A stretch of 56,949 bases of DNA from an uncultured Acidobacteriia bacterium (GTDB lineage: Bacteria; Acidobacteriota; Terriglobia; Bryobacterales; Bryobacteraceae). Positions within the stretch are counted from its first letter, which is position 1. The number at the start of each line of letters is the position of its first letter. Of the stretch, positions 26,179 to 35,188 are shown piece by piece. The stretch covers positions 1 through 56,949 of the forward strand of contig CAIUOG010000144.1 of assembly GCA_903900705.1 (NCBI GenBank). Direction: 5' to 3'. Below the pieces are notes generated by a model. It saw nothing but the letters and a program-made list of their open reading frames with translations. It was not told the DNA's origin and made no database searches. The position numbers and the translations under genes were made by a program.

Positions 26179-26898
26179 TCAGCGGACCAGCTCCAGTGCA
26201 ATATTTCCGAGCGACGGGTTGTCTTTCACCAGCGGGATCTGAAAACGTAGCGGTGTGCGGGCGGCGTCGCGGGCGAACCAGACCTCAAACTGCAATTCGC
26301 TGGCCGGGCCTTTGAAACCCACCACGACTTTATCCGTGATCACCGGCTTCTCCCCTAGCTGGAGCGTATCCGGACCCGTGTACTGCAGGGACACGTCGTA
26401 AAAGCCGCCGAACAGAATCTGTTGCGCCGGGGCGACGCGTCCCTGGCCCAGTTCGCGGCGGGCGTAGTAGAGGAACGTGAGCGCGTCTTTCGTGCAGTCG
26501 GGAACCGAAAACTGGCTTTTGCCGCCGCCTTTGGTGGCTGTGGTGGTGCGCGTGGCGGAGGCGTGGGAGCGGTCGATCTCTTCCTTTTCACCGCCCGTCT
26601 TTGCGCCGTGCCGGAACTCGCGAGTGAGATCCACACTGCAGAAATCGGTGTTCGAATGCGCGAAGTAATTGTCCTTGACGTCGAAGCCGGCCAGACCGCC
26701 ATCCACGGACATGGTAAAGCCCCAGCCGGATGCGCTTTTCTGTGAACCGAGCTGTACCTGCCCCAGACGCACGCCACCCGGCGCGGAGACCGAGTACCGC
26801 AGAGTCTCATTGGTGAACGGAAAACCGGTCAGCGCCGGCTGCTCGGCGGCCGTGGCGGCGAGCACCGTCAGGACCGGAATCGCAAACAGTTTCATCAT
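26179..26898 (-). CDS. Secreted DUF3108 domain protein
   Basis: The start is at the double ATG 26898/26895, giving 239 residues that open with MMKLFAIPVLTVLAATAAEQ, a signal peptide. The longer upstream frame is only the shadow of the preceding glycosyltransferase. The mature part has NETLRYSVSAPGGVRLGQVQL, FDVKDNYFAHSNTDFCSVDLTREFRHG and QQILFGGFYDVSLQYTGPDTLQLG, which fit the DUF3108 family of periplasmic or envelope proteins of unknown role. It is embedded between glycosyltransferase genes and overlaps the stop of the upstream one, so a role in glycan export or envelope quality is likely but unproven. Confidence 0.8.
   Translation of the reverse strand: MMKLFAIPVLTVLAATAAEQPALTGFPFTNETLRYSVSAPGGVRLGQVQLGSQKSASGWGFTMSVDGGLAGFDVKDNYFAHSNTDFCSVDLTREFRHGAKTGGEKEEIDRSHASATRTTTATKGGGKSQFSVPDCTKDALTFLYYARRELGQGRVAPAQQILFGGFYDVSLQYTGPDTLQLGEKPVITDKVVVGFKGPASELQFEVWFARDAARTPLRFQIPLVKDNPSLGNIALELVR
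26180..26194 (-). promoter_or_regulatory. Candidate CTG start with Shine-Dalgarno for the GT4-methyltransferase
   Basis: On the minus strand GGAG (26194-26191) is eight bases ahead of CTG (26182-26180), which overlaps the TGA of the DUF3108 gene as CTGA. Eleven sense codons link it to ATG 26149 and encode the missing N-terminal strand of the GT4 fold. No ATG, GTG or TTG lies between, and the ATG itself has no Shine-Dalgarno sequence. Confidence 0.4.
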
Positions 26899-28052
26899 CT
26901 CTTGCGATTCGCCGCGGCCATGGCTCGTTGCGCGGTGCCGGCTTTCGGGGTTCCGGCCACTTCTTCGTAAACGTCCAGCGTGGCCCGCGCGCTCTTCTGC
27001 CAGCTGAACAGCGCGGCACGCTGCAGCCCGAGCCGCTCCATGCGCCCTCGCAGTTCCGAATCGAGCAGAATGTCGGACATCGCACGGGTGATGGATTCCG
27101 CGTTGTTCGGATCGAACAGCAGCCCGGCGCCGTCCGCCACTTCCGGCATGGCGGAGGTGTTCGAACACGCCACGGCCCGGCCACAGGCCATGGCCTCCAG
27201 AATCGGCAACCCGAAACCCTCGTAAAAGGAAGGGAACACGAACAGGTCGCAGGCGTTATAGATTTCGAGCAGTTCCGCGTCCGTCACCCAGCCGGTGAAG
27301 TGGATCCGGTCGGCGAACCCGGACGTCCGCGCCGCTTCCTTCACCTTCGGCGCAAACCAGGTTTCCTTGCCGGTCAGCACCAGATGATGTGGCAGCTGCG
27401 GCTGTGCCCTGAGCAGGCGTACGAACGCCTCAATCAGCCCGATCTGGTTTTTGCGCGGCTGCAGGTCTCCCACCGAAAGCACAAACGGCACCGTCAGACC
27501 GAGCCGCTCCCGCACCGAGGCCTGCGCTTTTTCGCGGCCAATGGGACGGAACGCCGGGTTCGCCGCATTCGGCACCACCCGAACTTTATCCGGGGAAACG
27601 TCATAGGCCCGCAGAATTCCGTCACGCGAAAACTCGCTGACCGTCACAATCTTCGCCGCCTGCCGCACGGTGCGCGCCACGGTGAACCGCAGCTGCGACC
27701 TCCGGGAGAAGGTGAAATATTCGGGATGTTCCAGAAAACTCACGTCATGAACTGTGACGATTAAAGGCACTGAACCGAGCAGAGGCGCGGTGTACTGAAC
27801 ATGCAGCAGGTCCGGCTTATCCTGACGGGCGAGCCGCGCCAGATCCCAGCCCAGCCGGTGATACGGGTTCGATGCGACGTGCCGGATGCCGAATCTTTCG
27901 GGAATCCACTGCTCCGCGCCCGGCTCGGAAATATAAGCCAGAAACTCGGAATGCCGGTCGATTTCCGCAAATCCGCCCAGCAGACTGCGCACGTAAACCT
28001 CGTTTCCGGTCAGGTGCCGTCCGATCGCGTGTGCGTCAACTGCGATTCGCAT
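26895..28052 (-). CDS. GT4 family glycosyltransferase
   Basis: From ATG 28052 the protein has 385 residues; a TTG nine bases upstream is in frame but less likely. The N terminus MRIAVDAHAIGRHLTGNEVYVRSL is typical of GT4 mannosyl-type transferases. The donor-site half has VLSVGDLQPRKNQIGLIEAF and VFPSFYEGFGLPILEAMACG, where the glutamates bind the nucleotide sugar. HDVSFLEHPEYF and VSEFSRDGI are usual GT4 segments. It is a soluble or peripheral enzyme acting at the cytoplasmic side of the inner membrane. The stop overlaps the start of the DUF3108 gene, and five bases separate its start from the preceding glycosyltransferase stop. Confidence 0.92.
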   Translation of the reverse strand: MRIAVDAHAIGRHLTGNEVYVRSLLGGFAEIDRHSEFLAYISEPGAEQWIPERFGIRHVASNPYHRLGWDLARLARQDKPDLLHVQYTAPLLGSVPLIVTVHDVSFLEHPEYFTFSRRSQLRFTVARTVRQAAKIVTVSEFSRDGILRAYDVSPDKVRVVPNAANPAFRPIGREKAQASVRERLGLTVPFVLSVGDLQPRKNQIGLIEAFVRLLRAQPQLPHHLVLTGKETWFAPKVKEAARTSGFADRIHFTGWVTDAELLEIYNACDLFVFPSFYEGFGLPILEAMACGRAVACSNTSAMPEVADGAGLLFDPNNAESITRAMSDILLDSELRGRMERLGLQRAALFSWQKSARATLDVYEEVAGTPKAGTAQRAMAAANRKR

Positions 28053-28057
28053 CAGAA

Positions 28058-29317
28058 TCAACCAGTATAACGACTAAGTTCCGAAGAGATCCGCACTTGC
28101 GGATCGTGCGATTCCGCCGGCGCCCGCCAGATCCTGTCGAGGCTCTTCCATGCCGCCCGCCAGGTGTAGCGCTGTTCGAAGGTCCGCCTGCCATTCGCGC
28201 CGAGAATTTCCATCCAGTCGGGCTTCGCGATCAACTCCGCCACCTTCCCGGCGAACTGTTCCGCGGTATCGGCCAGCACGATATTTGCATCGGAGCCCCC
28301 CTCCCGTACTTCCAAACCCTCCGCCGCGAGGGGAGTTGCGAGAACCGGCCTCGCAGCGGACCAGGCCTCCAGAATCTTAATGCGGGTACCGCTGCCGGCA
28401 CGCAGCGGAGCGATCACCAGGGTCGCGTCGCCAATTTCCCGGCGGGCGTCTTCCACCGGACCCGTCACTTCGATTCCCAGGCCGGACGGCAGCAGGTGCC
28501 GGATATGGCCGTCGCCGCGCCCCACAAGCCGGAGCCGCGCGCCGGGGTATTCCTTCCGGACCATCGGCCAGATGGAGGTGGCGAGATAGCCCACCGCGTC
28601 GATATTCGGATGGTATTCAAAATTGCCTGAAAAAACGATGACGGGCGGTTCGGCGTCCGCGTTGCAGGGCGGAACGGGAATCTCCCGTTCCGGCAAGGCA
28701 TTCGGGTAAACGGCAATTTTTACGGAAGGTGCGAGGGCTTTCGCCACTTTTTCGTCGTTTTCCGAGGTTGCCAGCACCATGGAGAATCCGGGCAGCAATC
28801 GGGCTTCCAATCTCCGGGTCACACCAGTGAAGCGCCGGTGTCCCGCCGCCACCAGTCCGGTGGACGCCCGGGCGCAGCGCTCGTGAAGTACGGATTCCAC
28901 GTTGTGCAGGTCGAGCGCCACCTGCCCGCAGCACTTCTCCAGATCGGCCAGATACGGCGCCATCCAGAAATGCTCGATCACGCCCAGGTCATAGCTTTCC
29001 TTGCCGATTGCGTTGGAAATCTGTTGGCTGAGTCCGCTGAGCCGGTCGATCAGGGGTGGAACGCCAGCCAGCGCCCGCCGGGCATTGCGAACGTAGCGCT
29101 CCAGCGTCCCTTTGCCGTGCACCGGCAGCGGGATGGTCTTTTGTGACCTGACCAGCCCGGACGGCAGCAGCGCCGGCTTTCCGCTTTCCGATATCAATAC
29201 CAAATCCACCTCGGCAAACTGCGCAAAGTAATGGATGAGGGAAGCGGTCCGGTATTGGCCCCCGCCATGCAACGGGTAGGGCGATTCGGGCGAGAGGATC
29301 AGGACGGAACGGATCAC
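28058..29317 (-). CDS. GT4-like glycosyltransferase
   Basis: The start is placed at GTG 29317 (419 residues, VIRSVLILSPESPYPLHGGGQYRTASL), where it overlaps the TGA of the upstream gene; the longer frame before it has no fold-like sequence. The C-terminal half carries VIVFSGNFEYHPNIDAVGYLA and APLRAGSGTRIKILEAWSAARPVLATPLAAEGLE. The same RxGSGTRxKxLEA pattern occurs in the second half of the gene at 233, so the two share a GT4 subfamily that is frequent in exopolysaccharide and PEP-CTERM/exosortase-linked clusters. The acceptor is unknown. Confidence 0.88.
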   Translation of the reverse strand: MIRSVLILSPESPYPLHGGGQYRTASLIHYFAQFAEVDLVLISESGKPALLPSGLVRSQKTIPLPVHGKGTLERYVRNARRALAGVPPLIDRLSGLSQQISNAIGKESYDLGVIEHFWMAPYLADLEKCCGQVALDLHNVESVLHERCARASTGLVAAGHRRFTGVTRRLEARLLPGFSMVLATSENDEKVAKALAPSVKIAVYPNALPEREIPVPPCNADAEPPVIVFSGNFEYHPNIDAVGYLATSIWPMVRKEYPGARLRLVGRGDGHIRHLLPSGLGIEVTGPVEDARREIGDATLVIAPLRAGSGTRIKILEAWSAARPVLATPLAAEGLEVREGGSDANIVLADTAEQFAGKVAELIAKPDWMEILGANGRRTFEQRYTWRAAWKSLDRIWRAPAESHDPQVRISSELSRYTG

Positions 29318-30366
29318 CGGGCTGCCCCCGCGACTTCCGCGTAGAGCGCTCTGGTTTCGCGCGCCGTTCGCGCCCACGAGAATTGTGCCGCCCTCGCCAG
29401 GCCTGCCTGCCGGAGTTGTTCGCGCAGCGCGGGGTTCGCCGACACGCTGCGCATCGCCTGGGCCAGTTCGGTTACCGTACCCGCGTGCAGCGCCGCTCCG
29501 CCAGCCACTTCCTTCACGGCCGGATCGTGTGAGGTGATCACCGGACAGCCGCATTGCATCGCTTCCAGCACGGGCAGGCCGAAACCTTCGTAGCTGGTCG
29601 GATAAACAAACGCAAGTGCCTGAGAGTAAAGACCGGGCAGGTCGCAGTCGGGAACTTCTCCAACCAGGTTCAGACCTTCGGCGGGCTCGGGCGGAACGAA
29701 ATCCTTTCGGCTGCGGCCCACCAGTCGCAGTTCCGCGCCGGTCTCATCGCGGGTCGCGCGCCAGGCTTCCACCAGAGCCGGAAGATTCTTGCGCGGTTCG
29801 AGCGCCCCCACATAGAGGAAAAACGGCTTTTGGGGAGGAGTCACCGTCACAGGACGAAAAAACGAAGCCGCCGCAAGGGGCACAGCCCGGACAAACTCCG
29901 CGCGTACTCCAAAATGCTGGATGATCTCTCGCCGTGCCGCCTCACTGACCGTCAGAATGCGCTCCGCCCGCCGCAAACGGACCAACCAGGGCGTGCGCCT
30001 CCGGACGCGCTCCGCCGCGTGATGCCATTCCGGATTTCGCCAGGGGGACAGGTCATGGATGGTGAGGATTGCCGGGGTCTTACCAGCATAAGGGACCTCG
30101 AAATTCGTCCCGTGAAATACCTGTACCGCTTGCTCACGGAGCGTGCGCGGCAGCCCCAGAAGCCACCAGCGGCGCGCCGCCGGGTGATTCGCCACCTGCG
30201 CGAGATTGAGCGGAGCCTCCGCCGGCAGACCGAACTTCTGGTCCGACAGCAGCAGGTACTCGTCTTCCGGAAACTCCCGCGCGAGCGCCACCGCGAGTTC
30301 CGTGACGTAGCGGTGGAGACCGCCGCACGTCAGAATTAGCGGCGTCGCGTCGAGAGCAATTCGCAC
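29314..30366 (-). CDS. GT4 family glycosyltransferase
   Basis: The product has 350 residues from GTG 30366. MRIALDATPLILTCGGLHRYVTELAVAL opens the acceptor-side domain, and LTIHDLSPWRNPEWH is a typical second strand. The donor half has FLYVGALEPRKNLPALVEAW and VYPTSYEGFGLPVLEAMQCGCPVI, the EX7E-type site of GT4 enzymes. The start shares a base with the stop of the RmlC-like gene (TAGTG), and the end overlaps the next glycosyltransferase by four bases, so translation is tightly coupled. It is one of three consecutive GT4 genes and presumably adds one residue of the repeat unit. Confidence 0.92.
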   Translation of the reverse strand: MRIALDATPLILTCGGLHRYVTELAVALAREFPEDEYLLLSDQKFGLPAEAPLNLAQVANHPAARRWWLLGLPRTLREQAVQVFHGTNFEVPYAGKTPAILTIHDLSPWRNPEWHHAAERVRRRTPWLVRLRRAERILTVSEAARREIIQHFGVRAEFVRAVPLAAASFFRPVTVTPPQKPFFLYVGALEPRKNLPALVEAWRATRDETGAELRLVGRSRKDFVPPEPAEGLNLVGEVPDCDLPGLYSQALAFVYPTSYEGFGLPVLEAMQCGCPVITSHDPAVKEVAGGAALHAGTVTELAQAMRSVSANPALREQLRQAGLARAAQFSWARTARETRALYAEVAGAAR

Positions 30367-30914
30367 TATTTGTGCTGCAACTCCCAGTCGTAGTTGATCT
30401 TCGGGTCGTTATGCGGAATGCGGCCCTCATCGGCCGGATTGTAGAACCGGTCGGTGGCGTAAACCAGCATCGACTTCTCGGTCCCGATGATTTTGTAGCC
30501 GTGCCCGATGCCTGGCGGGATCAGAATCTGCCACGGGCGCAGATTGCCCACATAAAGAGTGTTGCGCCAGCCGAAGGTTGCCGAATCGGGCCGCAGGTCG
30601 ACCAGCACCACCTGGAAGAGCCCGGCCACCGGCGTCCAGCAATCGGTCTGGTGCTTGTGGAAGTGGAAGGCTTTGATGATGCCCGGGTAGTTCTGCGCCG
30701 CGGAAATCTGCGTTGTTTCCTTCGGAAAATGCGCCGCGAGCCCGTGGCCGATCCGCTGGACTTCCATGAAATAGCCTCGGTCGTCCGGCCACAGTGCGAG
30801 GGGGGCGCACTTAATTCCGGCAATGAGTTTGGGCGAGTCCGGCGACGTAATCACATCCCCGATTCCCTTGCTGCATTCCGGCAGTTGAATCACAATCTCA
30901 GCGGCAGTACTCAT
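30366..30914 (-). CDS. dTDP-4-dehydrorhamnose 3,5-epimerase-like cupin
   Basis: The product has 182 residues and is the first gene of the minus-strand glycan operon. The RmlC fold is shown by DDRGYFMEVQRI, QISAAQNYPGIIKAFHFHKHQTDCW, VVLVDLRPDSATFGW, ILIPPGIGHGYKIIG and the C-terminal NDPKINYDW. In true RmlC the strand reads LRGLHYQ or LRGLHFQ; here it reads IKAFHFHKHQTDCW, so the active site has diverged and the substrate may not be dTDP-4-keto-6-deoxyglucose. A Shine-Dalgarno sequence GGAGGA lies 11 bases before ATG 30914. It supplies or modifies a nucleotide sugar for the downstream glycosyltransferases. Confidence 0.83.
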   Translation of the reverse strand: MSTAAEIVIQLPECSKGIGDVITSPDSPKLIAGIKCAPLALWPDDRGYFMEVQRIGHGLAAHFPKETTQISAAQNYPGIIKAFHFHKHQTDCWTPVAGLFQVVLVDLRPDSATFGWRNTLYVGNLRPWQILIPPGIGHGYKIIGTEKSMLVYATDRFYNPADEGRIPHNDPKINYDWELQHK

Positions 30915-30996
30915 AAATTGTATTGTCCTCCACGGGACCCGACTTCACCCCGCTGCCCCGAGTATGGCACTGCGACGCGGGAAATTCAGTGCTGCA

Positions 30997-31021
30997 ATTC
31001 GTCAACATTCCCATTCGTCAA
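30997..31021. repeat. Pair of ATTCGTCAA direct repeats
   Basis: ATTCGTCAA occurs at 30997-31005 and again at 31013-31021, a 16-base period. The pair lies in the 159-base gap between the divergent RmlC-like and cupin genes, just upstream of a candidate promoter for the cupin. It could be a binding site for a regulator of one or both genes, but nothing identifies the protein. Confidence 0.45.
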
Positions 31022-31029
31022 TATCCTCC

Positions 31030-31058
31030 TTGACGCTGTCGCCGTGCGGGGAAAGAAT
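31030..31058 (+). promoter_or_regulatory. Candidate sigma-70 promoter of the cupin gene
   Basis: TTGACG at 31030-31035 and AAGAAT at 31053-31058 are 17 bases apart. The start codon ATG is at 31074, so the leader would be short. The -35 box is a good match and the -10 box is moderate. Confidence 0.45.
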
Positions 31059-31073
31059 AGAAGACTAATCCCG

Positions 31074-31421
31074 ATGGACCTTTACAACTGGAATACGATC
31101 CCCGAAGAAGTTCTGTCACCGCTGGTTTCCCGGCAGGTGATCCACACCGAACACATGACCATAGCCCGGCTGCGGATGAAAAAGGGCGCGATTGTGCCGC
31201 TGCACCACCACATCAATGAGCAGGTCACCATGATGCAAAGCGGTTCGGCCCGCTTCGAACTGGAGGGCCGGGAGATCGTGGTGAAGGGCGGCGACTGCCT
31301 GCGTATTCCACCCAACGCCCCGCATCTGGTGGAGGCGATGGAAGACTCGGTCGCCACCGATTTGTTCAGCCCGCCGCGGGCCGACTGGATTGCCGGCGAC
31401 GACGCCTATCTTCGCAAATAG
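31074..31421 (+). CDS. Cupin domain protein
   Basis: The product is a 115-residue single-domain cupin, without signal peptide. The metal site is visible as PLHHHINEQVTMMQSGSARFEL (HxHxxxxE, motif 1) and GDCLRIPPNAPHLVEAMEDSV (motif 2 histidine). Such small cupins often bind a metal and a small organic ligand, or act as simple oxygenases or isomerases; the reaction is not evident. It is the only plus-strand gene within the 19-35 kb minus-strand block and has its own candidate promoter, so it may be a later insertion or independently controlled. The start at ATG 31074 gives the full cupin fold. Confidence 0.85.
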   Translation: MDLYNWNTIPEEVLSPLVSRQVIHTEHMTIARLRMKKGAIVPLHHHINEQVTMMQSGSARFELEGREIVVKGGDCLRIPPNAPHLVEAMEDSVATDLFSPPRADWIAGDDAYLRK

Positions 31422-31453
31422 TCCAATGGGAAAAACTCTACCGGGCAAATAGT

Positions 31454-33307
31454 CTACTGGTTCGCGTAAACCGTCTTCCCGCCGGAATGCGAAATCGCGT
31501 GCAAAGCGCCCGCACCCACCAGATCCTCCAGGTGCCGGCGCTTTTCGTCTTCTGAAACCACATACCAGCGGTCCGGGCTCTTCCAGCGCGCCACAAAATC
31601 CGCGTCGCCAATAAAGACCTTCGGCGCATTCGGCGCGTAAGAGCCGTACTCCAGATTGTTCTTCCGACCGTTGAGGATGAGCGCGGCGCCGCTCATGGAA
31701 GGTTTGGTGTAGAAGAAAATGCCGGACAGTTCCCAGTACGGATCGTCGATAATCAGACCACCGGCCGGGGCGCGATTCAGGGACTCCGCCAGCGCATACG
31801 AACCCAGATAGGGATCAAAGGCGATCAGAGCCACCCGCGCCGCCTGAAAAAACAACACCATCATGGCCGCCAGGGCGAAGGCCGCGCGCTGCCCTCGCAG
31901 GGCAAAAGCGCCGATGGCTCCGCCCAGCATCGCAATCCCCGCCAGCAACAGAGGCAAACGCAGATAGGCAAAGGATCTCAGGGTGAGGTCGCCCATGTGG
32001 CCGAGCGACAGCGTGTAAGCTCCCGGATTCCGGGTCAGCGCCTGGGCGATATCTCCTGGCGCGGCATAGGGCAGGCTGGCGAACAGGATCCCCACAATCG
32101 CGAGGAACGCCACCGCCGCCACGGCTCCAGCCGTCCGGACGCACCACTTCCACGCCGTCTCTCCCGCTTTCGCCATCGCGCTCCCCAGCAGAATCGCGTA
32201 CGCCGGATATGCAGGCATCGAATAATACTCCTGCGTGGTGGAAAGGGCGAAGAAGCCCATCACCATCCCAATCCAGCAGAGCGCCAGTAAGCGCATGCGC
32301 GAGGCCCGGTCCGTGCCCCGGTACGGGAGAACGGCGGCCCGCGCAAAAAATGCGCTGAACGGGAAAAACCAGGCCAGATGGAACAGCCAGAACAGCACCG
32401 GCGGCACGGTATCGTAATCGCGCGGATAGCGCAGATTCAGGAAGCGCAGAATGTGTTCGTTGAAGAAGTAGAACCAGAAGAAGCCGCGGTAGGAGCCGGG
32501 CTCACTGTGCATCGTGAAGTCGAAATACGGCGGATTCCGCAGGGTTGCAAGAATATGCCAGGGCGCGGCGATCAGGAGCATCAGGCCGACGCCGGACACG
32601 ATATGGAGCCGGGCCCAGATCTCCCGCCGGAGCACCTGCCTGCTCAGAACCAGGTAAAAAAACGCCGTTCCCAGCGGAAATACCGCCGCAATCAGCCCTT
32701 TCAGCAGCATACCGACGCCGATGCCGGCCCAGGCGCCGAGCGCCCACCTTCGCGAGTGCGGTTCGCCGGGTTCGATGGCGCGGAAAAAAGCCCATAGCGT
32801 GAAGGCAATGGCGGCCGTGAGAATCACGTCCGGAATCAGGATTCGGGTGAAGAGCCACAGTCCCAGGGAAACGGTCAGGCTCAGCCCGGCATAAAGCCCG
32901 GTCCGCGGGCCCAGCGCCCAACCCGCCATGCGCGTCACCAGCCAGCACAGCAGGATGGAACTGAGGGCCAGAGGGATTCTTGCGGCCCAGTCGTGCTCTC
33001 CAAAGACCGCCATGGAGACGGCCATCATCCAGTATTTGAGCGGCGATTTCTCCAGATACAACACGCCATTCAGCCGGGCGGTTACCCAGTCGCCGGAATG
33101 CAGCATGTTCCGGGCGATCTGCGCCTGTACCGCGTCCACGTCGTCCATCAGGCGCGGTGGTGCGAAGATCGAAGTCAGGCAGATGACGACGGCGAAAAGC
33201 AGTACGATCAGCTCGCCTCGGCGAGATGAGATGCCCTCATGCTCAGGTCGTCCGGTACCTCGATATTCCACCTTTTCAGCCACAGGAACAGTGTCAGCAG
33301 ACCCCAT
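31454..33307 (-). CDS. PMT/ArnT-type membrane glycosyltransferase
   Basis: The product is a 617-residue GT39/GT83-like protein with about a dozen helices. The catalytic loop is PPRLMDDVDAVQAQIARNML with the paired aspartates, followed by VLYLEKSPLKYWMM, which are hallmarks of undecaprenyl-phosphate-sugar-dependent transferases. ALCWIGMVMGFFALSTTQEYYSMPAYPAYAILLG is the conserved periplasmic-side helix pair. It probably moves a sugar from a polyprenyl phosphate carrier to a lipid or protein acceptor on the periplasmic side. The chosen ATG 33307 overlaps the asparagine synthase remnant by 100 bases; in-frame GTGs at 33283 and 33271 would reduce the overlap. Confidence 0.88.
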   Translation of the reverse strand: MGSADTVPVAEKVEYRGTGRPEHEGISSRRGELIVLLFAVVICLTSIFAPPRLMDDVDAVQAQIARNMLHSGDWVTARLNGVLYLEKSPLKYWMMAVSMAVFGEHDWAARIPLALSSILLCWLVTRMAGWALGPRTGLYAGLSLTVSLGLWLFTRILIPDVILTAAIAFTLWAFFRAIEPGEPHSRRWALGAWAGIGVGMLLKGLIAAVFPLGTAFFYLVLSRQVLRREIWARLHIVSGVGLMLLIAAPWHILATLRNPPYFDFTMHSEPGSYRGFFWFYFFNEHILRFLNLRYPRDYDTVPPVLFWLFHLAWFFPFSAFFARAAVLPYRGTDRASRMRLLALCWIGMVMGFFALSTTQEYYSMPAYPAYAILLGSAMAKAGETAWKWCVRTAGAVAAVAFLAIVGILFASLPYAAPGDIAQALTRNPGAYTLSLGHMGDLTLRSFAYLRLPLLLAGIAMLGGAIGAFALRGQRAAFALAAMMVLFFQAARVALIAFDPYLGSYALAESLNRAPAGGLIIDDPYWELSGIFFYTKPSMSGAALILNGRKNNLEYGSYAPNAPKVFIGDADFVARWKSPDRWYVVSEDEKRRHLEDLVGAGALHAISHSGGKTVYANQ

Positions 33308-35126
33308 AATTGATACCCGGCGTTGATGCGTTTATTTGTATGATCCCGGAGCAGCGTTTCGGTTACATCGCGGTCGAAAAAAGATGTGTTGCGGATCGCA
33401 TTGGAGCTCATGGTGTCCCGCAGCAGTCCGGCCAGCGGCCCGCGAAACCACTCGTGCGCCGGAATGTCGAGACCGGATTTCTTCCGGTCCAGAATTGCGT
33501 CCGGCAGTTTGCCCCGCATGGTCTTTTTGAGGATGAGTTTCTGTGCTTTTCCGCGGATCTTCAGATGCTCGGGCAGGGAAGCGGCAAACTCGACAATCCG
33601 GTGGTCCAGCAGGGGCGGGCGGACTTCGAGAGAATGTGCCATGCTCATGCGGTCCACCTTGTAGAGCAGATTGTCCTGCAGGTAGTACTTCTGGTCGAGC
33701 AGCATGAACCGGTTCAGACTGCCGATGGAGTCCGGCGTGGGAAGCCCGCGTACAGGTGACTGTTGCCGCCTCTGCCCAGATGGGGCAGCAGTTGCCGCTT
33801 TTGCTCGGGGGTGAATGCGCCGTTCCAGAAAAGATGGGCCGCGTCGGGCTCGAGCAACGAACCTTCCAGCCACCGCTTCAGCTTGTATTCGAAGCTGACT
33901 TTTTCGTTCGACACGGGCAGCACGGCGTGGGCGGTCCGCAACGCAGCCCGCCGGAAGACGCCGGGGATGGCGCGGAGCGGCTGCGCGAGCCGGTCCGCCT
34001 GATAGGTGAGGTAACCGCCGAACAGTTCATCGCCACCCTCGCCGGAGAGCGCCACCGTGACATGTTCGCGGGTCATTTTAGCCAGATACCAGACAGGTAA
34101 GGCCCCCGCGTCCGCGCCGGGCTCATCCGAGTACCAGGCGAACTGTTCAATCGCGGTTGTGATGTCGGTGTTCCGGTTCAGTTCGAATTCATGATGGGAG
34201 GTGCCATAGCGCCGGGCCACTTCCCGGAACCACCGGCTTTCATCGCACGAGGGGGCTTCAAACGCAATGGAAAACGTCTTCAGCGGCTGGCTGCTCTGCT
34301 CCGACGCATAGTGCAGCAGCGTGGAGGAATCCAGTCCGCCGCTCGCCCACACACCCAACGGGACGTCGCTAATCATGTTTTCCCGGACGGCGTCGCGCAG
34401 CAGGCGATCGAGCTGTTCCGCAGCGTGGGTTTCTGTGATGCTTTTGTCCGGCCACAGGACGGGCTTCCAGTAAGCGGTGATGCTCTCCTGTCCATCACGC
34501 CAGTCGAGAAAATGTCCGGAAGGCAGTTTTTCGATTCCCTGGACCAGGGTGCGCGGACTCGGAATGTAATTGAGCGAGAGGTAGTCCTGCAGCGCGACCG
34601 GGTCGAGTACCCGCGTGACCCGGGGATGTTCAAACAGCGCTTTGAGTTCGGAGCCAAAGATCAGGTGCCGGCCGGACCGTCGAAGGTACAGGGGCTTGAT
34701 GCCCATGCGGTCCCGAGCCAGCACCAGGCGCTTCCGGTCCTCCGACCAGATCGCGAGGGCGAACATGCCGCGCAGTCGCCGGAAGCACCCGGTGTCCCAT
34801 TCGAGGAAGGCGCGCAGTGCGACCTCGGTGTCGCAGGAGCTCCGGAACCGGTGGCCTCTCGATTCCAGTTCCGCGCGTACTTCCCCGTGATTAAAAATTT
34901 CTCCGTTATAAGCGATGATGGTGCGTCCATCGTCGCTCCGGAAGGGCTGGTCGCCTCCATGAAGATCGACCACCTGCAGACGTACCGCGCCCAGCGCAAC
35001 ATGAGGCGTGAAAACGCAGCCCTGCTGATCCGGTCCCCGGTGCTGCAGGACACGGGTCATCCGGTGGATCACAGACTCGTCAAAGACGTGGCTGTGACTT
35101 TGTGTGAAGCCCGCGATACCGCACAT
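33208..35126 (-). pseudogene. asnB: Asparagine synthase (glutamine-hydrolysing), broken by a frameshift
   Basis: Two overlapping frames carry one protein. The first (35126 to 33714, 470 codons) begins MCGIAGF with the glutaminase Cys2, has HRGPDQQG and YNGEIFNHGE, and contains the pyrophosphate loop GVWASGGLDSS. It runs out of register after LGRGGNSHLYAGF near 33745. The second frame (to stop 33208) resumes with LPTPDSIGSLNRF, LQDNLLYKVDRMSMAHSLEVRPPLLDH and the C-terminal helix. A one-base loss in the GGCTTCCC tract (expected GGCCTTCCC, near 33741-33748) explains the shift; restoring it gives 639 residues, a normal length. It could be a real mutation or an assembly error. The enzyme would transfer glutamine amide nitrogen, probably to a sugar or amino acid in envelope synthesis. 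Confidence 0.85.
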
Positions 35127-35188
35127 GAATTGTCACCCGAAGCCCCGGATCCCCATCCGAAGCTTCCCCGTTCACTAGAGATAAATGA

